DNA from: Trichoplax sp. H2
Lineage: Eukaryota; Placozoa; Uniplacotomia; Trichoplacea
Direction: 5' to 3'
Assembly: GCA_003344405.1 (NCBI GenBank)
Contig: NOWV01000010.1
Coordinates: 558,001-622,000 of the forward strand
DNA: 64,000 bases
The translations under genes and the position numbers were made by a program. Of the stretch, positions 36,276 through 52,360 are shown in pieces; position 1 is the first letter of the stretch; each line of letters starts with the position of its first letter. Below the pieces are notes generated by a model. That model was not told where the DNA came from, ran no database searches, and worked only from the letters and a program-made list of their open reading frames with translations.

Positions 36276-38410
36276 GTTTAATTTATATAGCTGATGCATA
36301 ATTTTAGAGATAAATGGATTACTATCTATCTTGGTGGTATTAATGAACAGTAGTCTTTCTAATTTACCAGTAAATAAAGAGTATGACAAAATTATTATCA
36401 CCCATGATGATGCGATTGTTGATTCATGATTTGCACTAGTAACATTACACGAGAACATACCAATAAAATAAGTATCTTAGCTCAATATGCACAGTAATCA
36501 AAAGTGGTTACGGAATACCAATATTGATAATTCGTTCAAGATTGGAGAATTTCAAGACCTGTACTGTATGTGTAATTTATCCTAAAATTATCTATTTTAT
36601 TGACTTTACTGGTGACACCGGTTCATTGCAATTTCGATACTGGGAAATAAGAAATAGCAATGCTAGAATACGTACTATAGATTGCCTTCAATCAACTTGT
36701 TTCTAGTTTTGACAACGTAAGCAAAAGCAACTTTGTCCAGAGTTATGCTCTCTATAGCACAAAATTAATTTACTGCAATGAAACTACATCTCTTCTAATT
36801 ACCATAGCTGTTGCGTAAAAATACAGTAGGTGCATGCATACGTATTCTACTCACTATACGAGTACAGTAGGACAGTCAGGAAGATACTCGTATGATAGGT
36901 GTTAAAGTTATATTGTAATCGTCCAATTAGAACGTTAACAAAGAGCAAATCTGCAACACTAACTACAACTCTACCTAGCTGTCCGAATAATAAATTATAG
37001 AACATGCAGTCAAGAATAAGTCTCTCACCAACTTGGCTAGCGTAGAGTATAGCGCGAGTATTTAACTAAGTTAGTTACAGGAACTTGTGTAAGAATTCAT
37101 TGCTTAGTCATGGGTTAGCAGAGCTCAATATCCATGTCGCCTATAGCTAGTAAAACTGATTGTCAACATTGTTCCATAGTATGGACTGTTTATAATAGAG
37201 GACTGTGCCATCTCGTTAACTCCATTATATCAGTCAAGTATTTTAGACAATTGTCATCCATTGCTTATTTTTACGGACGATCAAATTTGTACGCGTTTTT
37301 TTGTACTCCGTATTCTCTTACAAGATCGGTTTGCCTAGACTTACCACCATTTTGAACAGGCTTTGGAAAGTTGGCCACAAATGAGATCAAGGCTCAAATC
37401 TCACCCGCCGCTATACAGTATACTATACTGTACAGTACAGTACGTACACTGCAGAAGGACGGATGGAAGAGGACAACACTGAGTTCAGTACAGTACTACA
37501 GTGCTGTACTAACAGGGAAAGAATCAGTGTACTGTACACTGTAGAAATGATGTTACAGTATCGAAAAGGCAAAACCGTACATTACCGTACTGAGTACTGT
37601 ATTCCCTTTGTGATACTGGTACAGTATGTACTGTACAGTACAGTACTGTAGCAGAAATTGAAAGCAGCGCATACTGTACAGTTGCTGTACTGTACTGTAT
37701 AGATGATGTACGGTACACTGTACACTACTGTACAGTACACTGTACTGTACACAGTCTACAGTACAGTGTACAGTACGGTGTACACAATCTCACCCGCCAT
37801 TGTACTGTACTCTACAGAAAAGACAGAAGGACAGTACTACAGTACTGTACGCTACAGTATAGATGGTATACTGTACACTGTGTACAGTACACAATCTCAC
37901 CCGCTGTTGTACCGTACAGTACTCTACAGAAAAGACAGAAGGACAATACTACAGTACTGTACAGTACTTACGCTACAGTGTAGGTGATATGCACTGTGAG
38001 CTGTACAGTACTTTACATCGTACAGTACAGTACAGTACACAGTCTACAGTGTACAGTACAGTACAGTGTACACAATGATTGTCAAGTCATAGTGAAGACA
38101 TCAACACGACAATCTAAATTAAAAAGAGGCTGAGCAAATTGCCATCGCTAAAAAGTAGAAGAACAGCCCTACCCAAGCCAATATAAGTTCACTGTCCAAT
38201 TAATCTATTCAACCTAACTGTAGATTCCTTATATTAATATACTGACATTCATTCAAGAAGATTTAGCTGCTAGCACTTGCTGTTAAAGGCAACTTTAGAC
38301 ATCGATCAATATCACAAAGAGTAACATACAATTTATCCATCCTATTGCAGATTGATTTGCTTGATTTTTTTTGAATACACCGGATAGGCAAAATTATTCA
38401 TTGGGTCAAG
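36276..38410. other. divergent intergenic between CZIB and UBE2W
   Basis: Likely holds both promoters. Plus-strand open frames at 36524-36706 and 37134-37355 have no recognisable product and no partner exons. The block at 37410-38075 is GTAC repeat. Confidence 0.5.
37410..38075. repeat. GTAC-palindrome cluster with internal duplication
   Basis: Dense TGTACAGTAC runs. An internal tandem duplication of about 105 bp starts at 37784 and 37890: each copy has cacaatctcacccgc, then ctctacagaaaagacagaagg, then ctacagtactgtac and a gctacagt segment. A partial third copy begins near 37395 (aaatctcacccgccgc). It ends 335 bp upstream of the UBE2W start codon. Confidence 0.9.
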
Positions 38411-41075
<2,665 letters not shown>

Positions 41076-43618
41076 AGGAAGCTTTTATGAAATGTACTGC
41101 GAAAAGCATGATATTCTAATTCTGTGTCATATTGCAAGGGAACTTTAGCTGAAATATCAATTAGATATAGTCCTTGCTTGACATAGAAGTACCAATATTC
41201 ATACAATTATTTTTATGAATAGTTCTAAAAAGGTTCCGTTTATAAAGTATTCAATTCTTAGTTATACTTCAACGATGTTAATTAATTTTTAAGTGAAAGA
41301 AATGACATCAAATACGTATACTTATCTCAGAAATCTTGTACAGTTAATGATACCTTTCATTCTATAACACCTATTGCTTAATCTAGTAGTAACACCTTTA
41401 TCGATAACATCACCTGTTAGTCATCGTCTACAGAAAATACTCATCATTAACTTTCAGTTAGATGTTCATATCTCGAAAATTTCCAAACAGCTTGTATTAA
41501 TGGCGCGTCTGTGCTTTATGCAATTTATAAATGAACAGATTCAATAGAATAAAACTGCCTGACTTACTATATTACGTACATGACAATATACATCCTATTT
41601 TTTCCTTGTTAGGTATCATTATCAAATGCATAACCCTTATTGTTACACGCGTTACTTCTTTAACTAACAGATGACAGTCAATCATAGCAATTTTTCATTA
41701 TAGTTGCTATTCTTTTTCGCGAAGAGTATTACCGAAATGATGAAATAATGCTTATTACTAAGATTTCATTCGTGTAATACTGCTTCCTTAGGCAACAAGC
41801 AAAGTCTATGCACTGTAAGTTATAATTTCATGTATGCAACATGTATTCGTATAAATGCTAGATTAAACTTATTACCTATATTAAATTATCCAATATTTTT
41901 GGATTAACTACTTATATTAACTATCCTACCTGGCAAATAATATGAAATCGCTGGAGCTATTACGTGCCCTGTAAAAAAGGGTTATAAAACTTATAAAAGA
42001 TAGTATATTCATTTACTGCAATGACATGCCTATACATATAAGTTAAAATTAATTATCGATTATGCTGTTACAGCACATTAAAAGAAATGCCAATTTTCGT
42101 TTAAAATCAATGCCCTACGCCAGTTATTTGCTACAAAAACAGAAAATAGCATGACATATACCGCAATGTTATAAGATTCAGCCAGCACTAGAGTTCTCTA
42201 TTAATTCCTTATAACTAGTTATATTAGTACCGTACCAGCAAATGAAAAGATTAATTGAATGCATGAACGCTTAATTGGGATAAGCCATTATGTTATAGCT
42301 GACAAACATCGGATCATCAGAATCTTACAGATTGGATAAATACTGTAAATTTTTCAGTTATTTGTCTTATCTATAATCACCGTTAAATCCAGCTAATTAC
42401 AATAAATTTTAGGCACTCTATACTGATTGATATATCAAGATTATAAATTAAATTCTTTCAGTTAGTTGCATGCAGTATCTAGTCTATTAAGCACTAGCTA
42501 GCGGCAACCATTGCATTAGACCATGTTATAAAAGTGAATATTCAGACAATATGCCCACTCAATAGGTAAATTTCTTATCAAGACTTCAAATGAAAATTTT
42601 TTAATAACAACGATAAAATTCTTGTTATCAACCATAAAAAGAATAACCAAACAGATAATTTACTAACACGCTCGCTTATGTATCTAAGCCAGTAGATGTA
42701 CCTACTTAATTGAAGTGTAAGATATTACTATACCATATCGTTATATTACTGTGAATTATATCTCAAGAATGGCAAGTACACTAAAATCGAAGTATATAAT
42801 CAATATTTAATGGGAATTAAATAAGCACTTTCCGTTATAAATTATTACTTATGTATCATTTACAGTCATTTTGCTATTAAAATTTTCAGCTTACGTGTAC
42901 AGTAGAAAAATTTTCAACGGTAAAACTTATTCAATTTTATCAGCTCGAAGTGAAACCGTTATTATATTGCAAACATATCGAATTGCTATCTCAAACCTAG
43001 TCTTATAACTAGAGAAAAATACAAAAAGTTAAAAGTAGAATTGTAGAAAATAATTCTAATACCGATTTCTCAAAGGCAAACAGTTGATCAATAGACTCAC
43101 TTTTTAGACTAATACGTTGTAAATCTTATTTTTAGTAACGATACAATATTATAGGCACTGTTATTAGTGCTTTCTATTACTCAGTTAGTATTATAATTAT
43201 AATAAATTAATAATATTATTAAACATGAATACATTTAATTTACGAAATCCTAGAGTTGCCAAAATCAGGTCATAAATCCTATAAATCAGATGAGATCAAA
43301 GAATTAAGCAAGCATTTAAATCTGTAACTATAGATTATTGTTAGTTGCATGACGCGAAGCATCTGCTCTTTCTCGTTCCTGTTTCTGCTCAGTATTTCGG
43401 TAAAATCGATGCATACAATATCATAATGGCTGATTTTTGAAGCATGTACTAGTAATGTAGTCATAACAGACTATCATTTACTGAATCGTATACGTTAACG
43501 ATCAAGTCTAAGATTACATTCTTCAAGGAAATGACATCTATAGCACAAAAAAATTATGACAGTAAGATGGTTATTCATGTTCTGCTACGTGTATTTTAAA
43601 AGATAAAGCAAGTTAGAC
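41076..43618. other. convergent intergenic between UBE2W and Kv2
   Basis: AT-rich 3' flanks. A minus-strand open frame at 43464-43279 (61 codons, containing SRNRNEKEQMLRVMQL) lies just downstream of the Kv2 stop, probably in its 3' untranslated region. No exon structure seen. Confidence 0.5.
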
Positions 43619-46600
43619 CTATACAATAGTTTCTGGAACTTTCTGATCTTTGTTATTGATTTCAGCATGACCATCTGTAGTAGTATCATGTTCAAGTTGT
43701 TCCATAAGTTTAAACCGTATTTGATCGACATCATTATCATGATCAGTTATTTCTGCATTACCCTCATCCAATTCCGATATCGGACTAGTTTCTTCTTCTA
43801 ATTGATATATTTGAGCACCAGCAGATTTATCTTCGTACGAATCATATCCATTATTCTTATTAAGTGTATAAAAGGATTTATCATCGCCATTAAATGTTTC
43901 TTCATCAGAAGAGTCAGAAAACTGTTCACTCTCTTTCCTTTCCGGATCTTTCCTTTTAAACCAGAATGGCGTGGAGAAAAATTTCATTTCTTTTTTACGC
44001 TGTGTATATATCTCATTGAAGTTATTAAATATAATTGGTATTGGCAATGCCACTATTAAAACACCAGTAATACAACATAGGATGCCGATAATTTGTCCAG
44101 GTATCGTGGTAGGATGCGTGTCGCCATAGCCAACAGTGGTCATGGTTATATATCCCCACCAAAAAGTTCCCGGAATACTTTTAAATTGAGTACCATTAAC
44201 ATCCCTCTCGGCATAGTAAACAAATCCAGAGAATATGGTAACGCCAATAGTTAGAAATAAATTTAATAAAAATAATTCACGCCAACTTTTTTTCAAAGTC
44301 AATCCTAGAATCTGTAAACCTGATGAATGACGTGCCAATTTTAACACTCGTAAAACTCGTAGCATACGTATTAATAATAATGATTTAGCAATACCCTCGA
44401 TACCCTTAAAGTCCTCAGTACTATTAACATCAGTCTGCCTTCGTTCTATATTAATAGCGATTAAGTTAATATAAAATGGCAATATTGCTATTAAATCGAT
44501 TATATTTAACAGTCCTTTTAAAAATTGCCATTTATTCGGTGAGGATAAAAATCGAACAACATATTCGAATGTAAACCATACGATGCAAATCACTTCAATG
44601 ACTTCAATCGCTGAATTGTTCATGAAGTCGCTAATGGTGCTGATGCACATGACCACGGTAGAAAGAATGATAAAAGTAACGGAAACAATTGCCATAATCT
44701 ATAAATCAGAAAAGAAATAAGCGATTGAGAATTACTCATTCAATCTGGATGTTAGTTATTTTAACGAATGATTACAATTCAACTCGATCTCAATATAGTT
44801 CTCTAGCATCATATAGTTTGCTAGCACACATAAAGATGAGAGGGAAAGCATAGAATAATAAGTTTGAGTACATTTCATTTTGAAAATTTTACTCGCATAG
44901 AATTAAACTTATGGATAGTGTGTAGAAACAGACTGCACATTGATGTAAGCTAATAGAGTCATGGCAATTTAAAAATCTACGTATCCTTTTTGCAGCTTTG
45001 TACTCACGTAAACTTGAATTTGTAGATACATAAAACTGTTCACCACTCTCTACTAATGATTTAGAATTAGTTTTCAGATAGATTACTGCAGCATACCGTG
45101 ATACAAGTCAATTTAATATAATAACATATAAATTTACTCGAAATTTACACCACCATGTCGGACAGCACGTAGAATTAAGTATTGTCGACATAAGCTAATT
45201 CAATATTGGAATAGACTAAAAAAATAACTATATCCTGATTTTGTAACTAATTCGATCAGGAAGATTAGATAAGGTAACAATAATTAATTGATTCTATTCA
45301 CTTTTTGCAAAAAAAATATTAATGTTTTTAAAAATCATAATTATATCATAGTAACACGCGATTAAAGAAAATAATAAAAAAATAATTCATCATAACATTA
45401 ATATATCTTTGTGATATACAAATTATTCACTGAGCAGTTATAAGATAAGTTTACTTAGTCAATTTTATTGACATCAAAGTATTGAAACTATAATCTATTA
45501 CTAGAAAGGCAAAAAATGGAGCACAGAAGATCGTAGCGTAAATGTTAAAAAATTACTTGAAATAACAATACCCGCATACACTAATACTGCTTTAAAGTTT
45601 AGGCTGTAACTTTTTACGTTTTACTACATTTTGTCATTGCGTATTAACAAGCTCTGTCCATTAAGCTAAGGAAATTACTCCAACTGATGCGTATCAGAAG
45701 CAACAGTCAAATAACTATCACATCCGATATCTAATATTGAAACACCTTAGCGATATTGTTGACAACGAAATTTAAGACTATCGTCTGAATAGCTAATTGT
45801 GGACAGAAGATATTTATTGTCAATTGCACATTTGTGCAGTAGTTAATGTCACATATGCAATTAGATAATATCGACAATTCTGCAAATGATAAAAATTTAT
45901 ATATCAATTTTAATAGCTGCAATGCAAAGTCAAATTATTGACGATTCTATAAGAATAACCGTGAAATAGGTGTCTGTTATGGTAGTTTTAAATTTTATAC
46001 GCAATTTTAAAGTGCCTGAGCGTAATTATTCTAAAAATGTATAGTAAAGTAGAAAAAGTGGCAGTAATTATCTCGTCTTTCTTACTAACACAATTGTCAC
46101 AGTGTTCGAATTTATCAGAATAATGGCAATAAAATACTATTTTGTACTGTACTCCATACAACAAAGTACAGTAGAGCTGCTTCACGTTATACCTTACTGT
46201 CTTCTAGTAAATAGGTCTCACTAATCACGTATTATTATAAAGATCGTCATGGATGAAGCAGCCAAATAAAGAATTATTCATACAATCATAATATGTATGC
46301 TTCAGGTCTCTAGTAGAAGCAAGATATATATTTGCATAGCCTATCTATGATATAAATAATCTATATCGAATTCAATTCAATTTATCGCTACGGTACTCGT
46401 TATTTTCAATTATATCGGATAATCAAGCTTTGGATACTAATCCATGATTAAATAATTTCTTATTAGTATCAGTACAGTATCAAGATATTACAAGTATTAG
46501 TAATTAGTTTTACTTCTAAAATACAAATCACACTAGAAGTATTTGGACTTCGATATCAGTACATCTTCTGAATAATAATGTATAGTGAGTAAGATAAGCA

Positions 46601-48556
46601 ACGCAAGCTTATACAAATTGAATTATAACCGCTTACTTTAATTTTCATACGGAATCTTAATCATTAATAATGACAATATCAACTGTGGGTGCAGAAAAGC
46701 TTTTTAAAATTAATCAGTTTTGGAACGTCTCTATAGTGCTAGTTAAGTGCAAAAAAATAGATCAAATATGGCAAATTGATGGTTTTCTGAAAATACCTCT
46801 TGGACTAGTTGATAGCCAAATGTGTATATTTAATAAATCATATTCGAAGGCTCGTAGCAATTAAATTTAATGGATGTACGTGCAGACTACATACTGAATT
46901 TTTGCGCTATTAACAGCACAAACTACTATGTAGTGTCTGATATGACTTGATAATTACTGGAGGGTCCTGGTTACTAAAAACTTGCCAACTATCATTAAAC
47001 CTTTTACACGTATATCAAAGCTGCAGTAAAACATGATTCAGTGTCTGCTAATAGTTGTGTTAATAAATCAAAGAAGAGAAAATTAATAATTAGGTGAAGT
47101 CACTTGATTTATCGACTTAAATTAAATATTTTGATTTTTTTCAATTTTATGATAAGATTGAAAAAAGTGCAAGAAAACCTTAAAATTATACTTGAAGGTT
47201 GGCACTTTTTATGATCACATAGTATGGTAGAGCTTAAGATAAACTAGTATATTAAAATTGAAGCTAAATCAGGTATAAAAGATGTTTGTATACATCTCTG
47301 TAGTCAAGCATTCAGTCCTTTTTATATAATCAAATTTTACATCCTAGCTAAATTTTTAGGAATATTTACATGCCAGATTGTTAAAAGTATTGTAATGGCC
47401 AGGCTAAATAAAACAAATCCATCACAACTAATCGGTATTATTTTCTTAATGTTCATTTAATTTTGTTTCGATCGTTATAGAAATTGATGAAATTTTATAG
47501 AATGCAGAAAAATCAATAAAGCACCTCTCAGTTTTGACAATAGAGCAAGGGCATCTATTCATTTTTTGAAAATAAGTATTCTATTAAACAAATTACACAA
47601 GTCATGCCATTTATAACTGCATTTTATAGTATTGATGAGTGAATAAAAGATTAGTTTTTTCAAGTAAATATTCAAAAATGAAGATTTTAAAAGTCAAGCT
47701 TGAAATAAGATTTAGTACAGGACAATAAGTTAGAACTTCGCGAGTGATAATAAAATAAAAATATTGGAGGCAATTTCATTGCACTTACTCTTGCCATAGT
47801 TGAGGAATTCGGTTTTTCAAATAGAGTCCATATTTTGTTTTGATATCTTTTAAACCGATTTTTGATCTTATCCTGGCTATGATTACTTTCCGCCTCAACA
47901 TCCTCTTTTACTTCAAATCCTATCGTTAAAGACATTTTTTTCATTTTTTCATTATCCATCATTTCAGTAATCATAATACTTTCTTCTTTTTCTTGCTGAT
48001 AGCGATCACGACAACATGGTTCTAATTCCCATTCATCTATTTTCCAATAATTTAACTCCTCTTCTAATATTGCTGAACATCTTTCAGCTGGTAAATGTAA
48101 TTTTCCTGTCCTATAATAATCGAGTATACAGGAAAATGTATTTGGATTACGATCAAAATAGAACTCTCCTTTGACCAAATCGTAATCATCGCATAATTCG
48201 GCAATTTCATCATGAGATTTCGCTTTCATCAAATAGAATAATCGAGATGATGGAAATTTACGAATTGTTTTTCTTAATACTTCGTGCTCAATGCCACCAA
48301 CGTTAACATGAATACGTCGACGTTTTACTGTACCAGGAAAACTCGCGGTTGTTGTAAAGGGTATGTCTATTTGTCCAATGGGATCACTTTCGATACGAAG
48401 TGGACGTTTATTATATCGTATCATTTTTTTGTTGATATTACTTTTGATTTCATTTCTTAAAATATTACTAGGTAATGAATATTCCAATTTTCGGCTACGA
48501 TTTCGATCTCTTAAGTCATTTTGTTGACTTGAGGTATTAGCACTGCGTGTGTACAT
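43619..48556 (-). CDS. KCNB: Shab/Kv2-type voltage-gated potassium channel, two coding exons
   Basis: Tetrameric plasma-membrane delayed-rectifier K+ channel subunit. Exon 1 is 48556-47789 (T1 domain up to the start of S1), exon 2 is 44698-43619; they join in phase 0 after NSSTMAR, giving about 615 aa. The T1 domain begins at RIHVNVGGIEHEVL; the zinc motif typical of Kv2-Kv4 is present as HLPAERC with a later EPCC. S4 has the regular basic series IRMLRVLRVLKLARHSSGLQ. The pore filter is TMTTVGYGD, and S6 carries ALPIPIIFNNF, the PIP form found in Kv2 instead of PVP. The C-terminus is acidic and Ser-rich, shorter than in vertebrate Kv2. The single intron is 3.1 kb. It could only be confused with the silent Kv5/6/8/9 subunits, which arose within vertebrates. 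Confidence 0.97.
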
Positions 48557-50940
48557 CTTGAAAGTAGAACTTTTTATTGTCTGGTTGGAGAATCTTTGCT
48601 GTGTAATGCAAAAAAATGAATAATAACTTTTACTATGCGTATATAGAACTCCCTAAATTACAGATCTTTTACCATTCAAATATTGAAGGTAATAAAAGCA
48701 GTATTAAGGAAAAATTTCCTTATTCCATTCAATTCTATTTGTGCAGGAAATATTTAATACTAATTTATAGCATGAGGACATTGTAAGTGACTATCATCAT
48801 TGCAATGGATCGAAGTAAATTGATGCGATGATAGTAATTTGTAAACTGTATTTTTCAAAATCAGTAAAGTGTGCTCTAGAGAAAATTGGCTATACCAGTA
48901 AATTGGATCACGCATCAAAGCTATAAAAGAAATTGTTACACTTCAATAAAAATTTTCATTTCTGCTTCAGTATTTCCTATCGAAGTATAACGGCATCGCG
49001 GAAACTGTCGTCTTGATTTATCTTAATCTATCTACTCCACACCGTGTGAACTAGGGTACAGTACATTAATCAACGAGAAAATGATTAAGGGGATAATTAT
49101 AGCAAACATGAAAATAAGATTTATTATACATTCTGACTTACGATAATTAAAAATCTTCTTCTAGATGTTCAACAACAATTCTCCAGGATAGATATAACTT
49201 CAAAATCGATTAATACCGTATTGCAGAAAGTGATATTTGATACGGGTAGTTATTGTAATCATCGATAGTAATACTTATTAACGGTCACTAATCGACCGTG
49301 CTATTACAAATGGAAAAGTAAGCTAACAACATCATCAACAAGACTGGATGATTTCCAAAAAAGAAAGTCGTTTATAGGATGGAAATAACGGTCTATAAAC
49401 AATGCGTTAAAGAACAGGTGTATTGTCTAGACTGATTACACTACTGTTGCTTTCTACCCGTTACGCAGTAATTTCTTTCTTTTATGATATCAATGGAAAA
49501 TAAAAGCGAAGAATAAGTCTATGACAACGTCAGCAAAAAGCTTTATAGAAGCAGTTGAGTATTGACTAAATCTCTAGATTTCCTATTCATGGTTCTATAG
49601 AGAGAGAGAGCATAGAAGACTACTTGAACAAGGGCCAATTCACTTGGAGTTGTATGTGTGTTTACGTTAGACTTTGATATCTATTAGTTTGTAGAGAAGC
49701 AACCAAGTAACGCATTCCAATAACTATATTAAATATCAAAAAATGATCTAATTTTTGAATCGATCAGCATGAAAATAACTCTGTTGTTAGTTTAGCTACA
49801 TGTATCAATATATTATTTTCCTCATACTCTCCATATCTCTCTTCTCAAGGATAGTCCTTCAGTTAAAGTAGTCAACTTAGCTTTTGTATGTTCGTTCCCT
49901 AAAATGATGATTTAATGTATAGCCAGACTGAAATTGTAAGCATGTAAGTAGCTAGTAAACACGCATATCATTGGTACGCGAGGACATTGAACTCAAGAGC
50001 ACTAGCTGCGCTTATAATCACGATATTCCGATATTCAGTTGATCTCTTTCCTATGATTCTGGATGCTGACCTAGCGTCATCTCAAAATTTTACAAACTGC
50101 CGTTTAGTCTGGCATCAGGCCATTTGCTGGTAAACCAATCTACTAGGTATCAAGTATTCCTTACTCAAATTTGAGCAGTAAAACAATATTACGTGTACAA
50201 GTAGGCTAAAACTTATAATATTATATCGATAGTTGAGCTTTCAGATCATCAGAAGTCACGAATATCCAGAGATTTTAAGCATTTCTCGTTGACCAACGGC
50301 TAAACAATAACATGAGAAACTTTGCTAACTGTAAGCATTTTCAAATTACAAATTGTCATTATAGCATTTTGTGATGTACAGTATTTGTATACATCATTTT
50401 AATTTCAGTTATATCAGGGAGAAATTATATCTGGATCTATCTGGAAATAATCATAATAAATCTAGTACCAGTAAGTCTATATATAGCAAGAAAAATGTTT
50501 GAACAATAACTCCATTATACACGCTCGTATAGTACTGTATGAATATTGTAATCGACAACGGCATCTGTATTCTACCTATTCTCGCATGCTATGATATCGG
50601 TTCGTTTTGAAATATTGTGTCACACATTGACTTGTAATGATTTCCTGTCTGTTGAAAGTAGTTTACTGTGCTGTATTTATAGCCCTACTACATTAAGAAG
50701 AATTCATTCATAATTATAATAATTAATAATCATCATCCTATCTATCTTTTAAAATAGCGAGTGTTGATACTATGGATCGTACTAAAATACAGTACAGGAC
50801 TGCTTGTCGCGGTCCGTAAATTACGAGACTAGACAAGCAAAATACAATTATACGTATTGTAGTGTACAGTAATAGTTCGGTCGGCGAAGGGTAGGACGTT
50901 TTAGCTAGTAATCATAATAATAGCTAGCTATAGCTACTAC
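48557..50940. other. Kv2 upstream region
   Basis: Likely contains the Kv2 promoter and untranslated exons, not resolved. A short (GA)n tract is at 49601-49610. An ATG-less plus-strand open stretch at about 49944-50133 has protein-like composition but no start, partner exon or recognised family. Confidence 0.4.
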
Positions 50941-50955
50941 TCACAGAATTTTATT

Positions 50956-51126
50956 GTAGTATATAGTATGTAGATCGTTATTGCGAATGTATCCATTTTG
51001 CTGTATCCATTAGCACTAAAACGCTATCCTGTACAGTATTACTGTTGTAGTATATAGTATGTAAATCGTTATGGCGAAGGTATCCATTTTACTGTATCCA
51101 TTAGCACTAAAACGCTATCCTGTACA
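50956..51126. repeat. 91-bp tandem duplication
   Basis: gtagtatatagtatgta starts at 50956 and again at 51047; both copies continue through gtatccatt and TAGCACTAAAACGCTATCCT. About six differences separate them. Confidence 0.9.
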
Positions 51127-51133
51127 ATAGTAT

Positions 51134-51361
51134 GGTGAATCATATTACTCGTGAATTGTACACTATGGCATAAGAAAACATGCAACTAAAAAGTACGTCA
51201 TAATTGTCAATATCATGGACTACTAGAAGGAGACCTTCCAGTAGTCCATGGTAAATCATATTACTCGTGAATTGTACACTATGGTATAAGAAAACAAGCA
51301 ACTAAAAGTACGTCATAATTGTCAATATCATGAAGTAGAAGGAGACCTTCCAGTAGTCCAT
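51134..51361. repeat. ~115-bp tandem duplication carrying a hairpin
   Basis: Copies 51134-51250 and 51251-51361 both contain catattactcgtgaattgta and acgtcataattgtcaatatc. The first copy ends with an inverted repeat CATGGACTACTAGAAGG (51214-51230), loop aga, CCTTCCAGTAGTCCATG (51234-51250), one mismatch; in the second copy the left arm is shortened to catgaagtagaagg. Confidence 0.9.
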
Positions 51362-51414
51362 GGTAAATAGCCGCAAGAAATGGCAATAAAGAAAATCCTC
51401 TACCAGTGTCTTCC

Positions 51415-52360
51415 ACACAGCACAGTACTGTACATACTGTACTGTACACTGTACATACAGCACAGTACAGTACAGTACTGTACACTGTACTGTACTGTAC
51501 TGTACAGTATTTCAACTTAGCTCGGGGTACAGTACAAGTACCGTAGGATATTTCTGGAAGTTCATAGTGCAGTACTGTACTGTACTGTACAGTACTGCAC
51601 TGTATGGTTTCGTGGACGTGATAATGTTGCATAACTCCATCACAAATAAAGGAAAGATTGATTTTACTGGAATCGGACAGTGATCGGACAGATTCAATCC
51701 AATCGGACAGTCTACCGTATGGTTTCGATTGACGTGATAATACAGTACTGTATGGCGTCAACTTGTGCAGCTTTTGTTTGTACTGTACACTGTAAATTAC
51801 AGTACAATGTACAGTACTATATGTACAGTACTGTACGTACGTACAGTACACTGATCAGAATGTGACGTACAGTACTGTACTGTACAGTATCACACAGTCT
51901 ACCGTATGGTTTCGATTGACGTGATAATATGGCATCAACTTGTGCAGCTTTTGTTTTGTTTCCACCACAGTACTATACACTGTGTCCACAGTACAATGTA
52001 TAGTGGAATATGTACTGTACGCTGATCAGAGTGACGGATGGGCGGATAGTCTATCGTATGGTTTCGATTGACGTGATAATACAGTATGGCATCAACTTGT
52101 GCAGTAATGTGCAGCTTTTGTTTATACACTGTAAATTACAGTACAATATACAGTACTTTATGTACTGTACACTGGTCAGAATGTGACGTACAGTATTACA
52201 CAGTCTACCGTATGGTTTCGATTGACGTGATAATATGGCATCAACTTAGACCTGGCATCAACTTGTGCAGCTTTTGTTTCCATTACAGTACTGTACCGTA
52301 CAGTGTACAGTACTGTGCTGTACAGTGTACAGTACAGTGTTGTACAGTGTACTGTCACTG
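51415..52360. repeat. GTAC cluster with four to five copies of a 150-190-bp unit
   Basis: Units start at about 51708, 51895, 52046 and 52201, each with ctaccgtatggtttcgattg, acgtgataata, then catcaacttgtgcagctttt, followed by a GTAC-palindrome run. A degenerate copy (tatggtttcgtggacgtgat) is at 51604. The open frames that cross it are artefacts. Confidence 0.92.
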
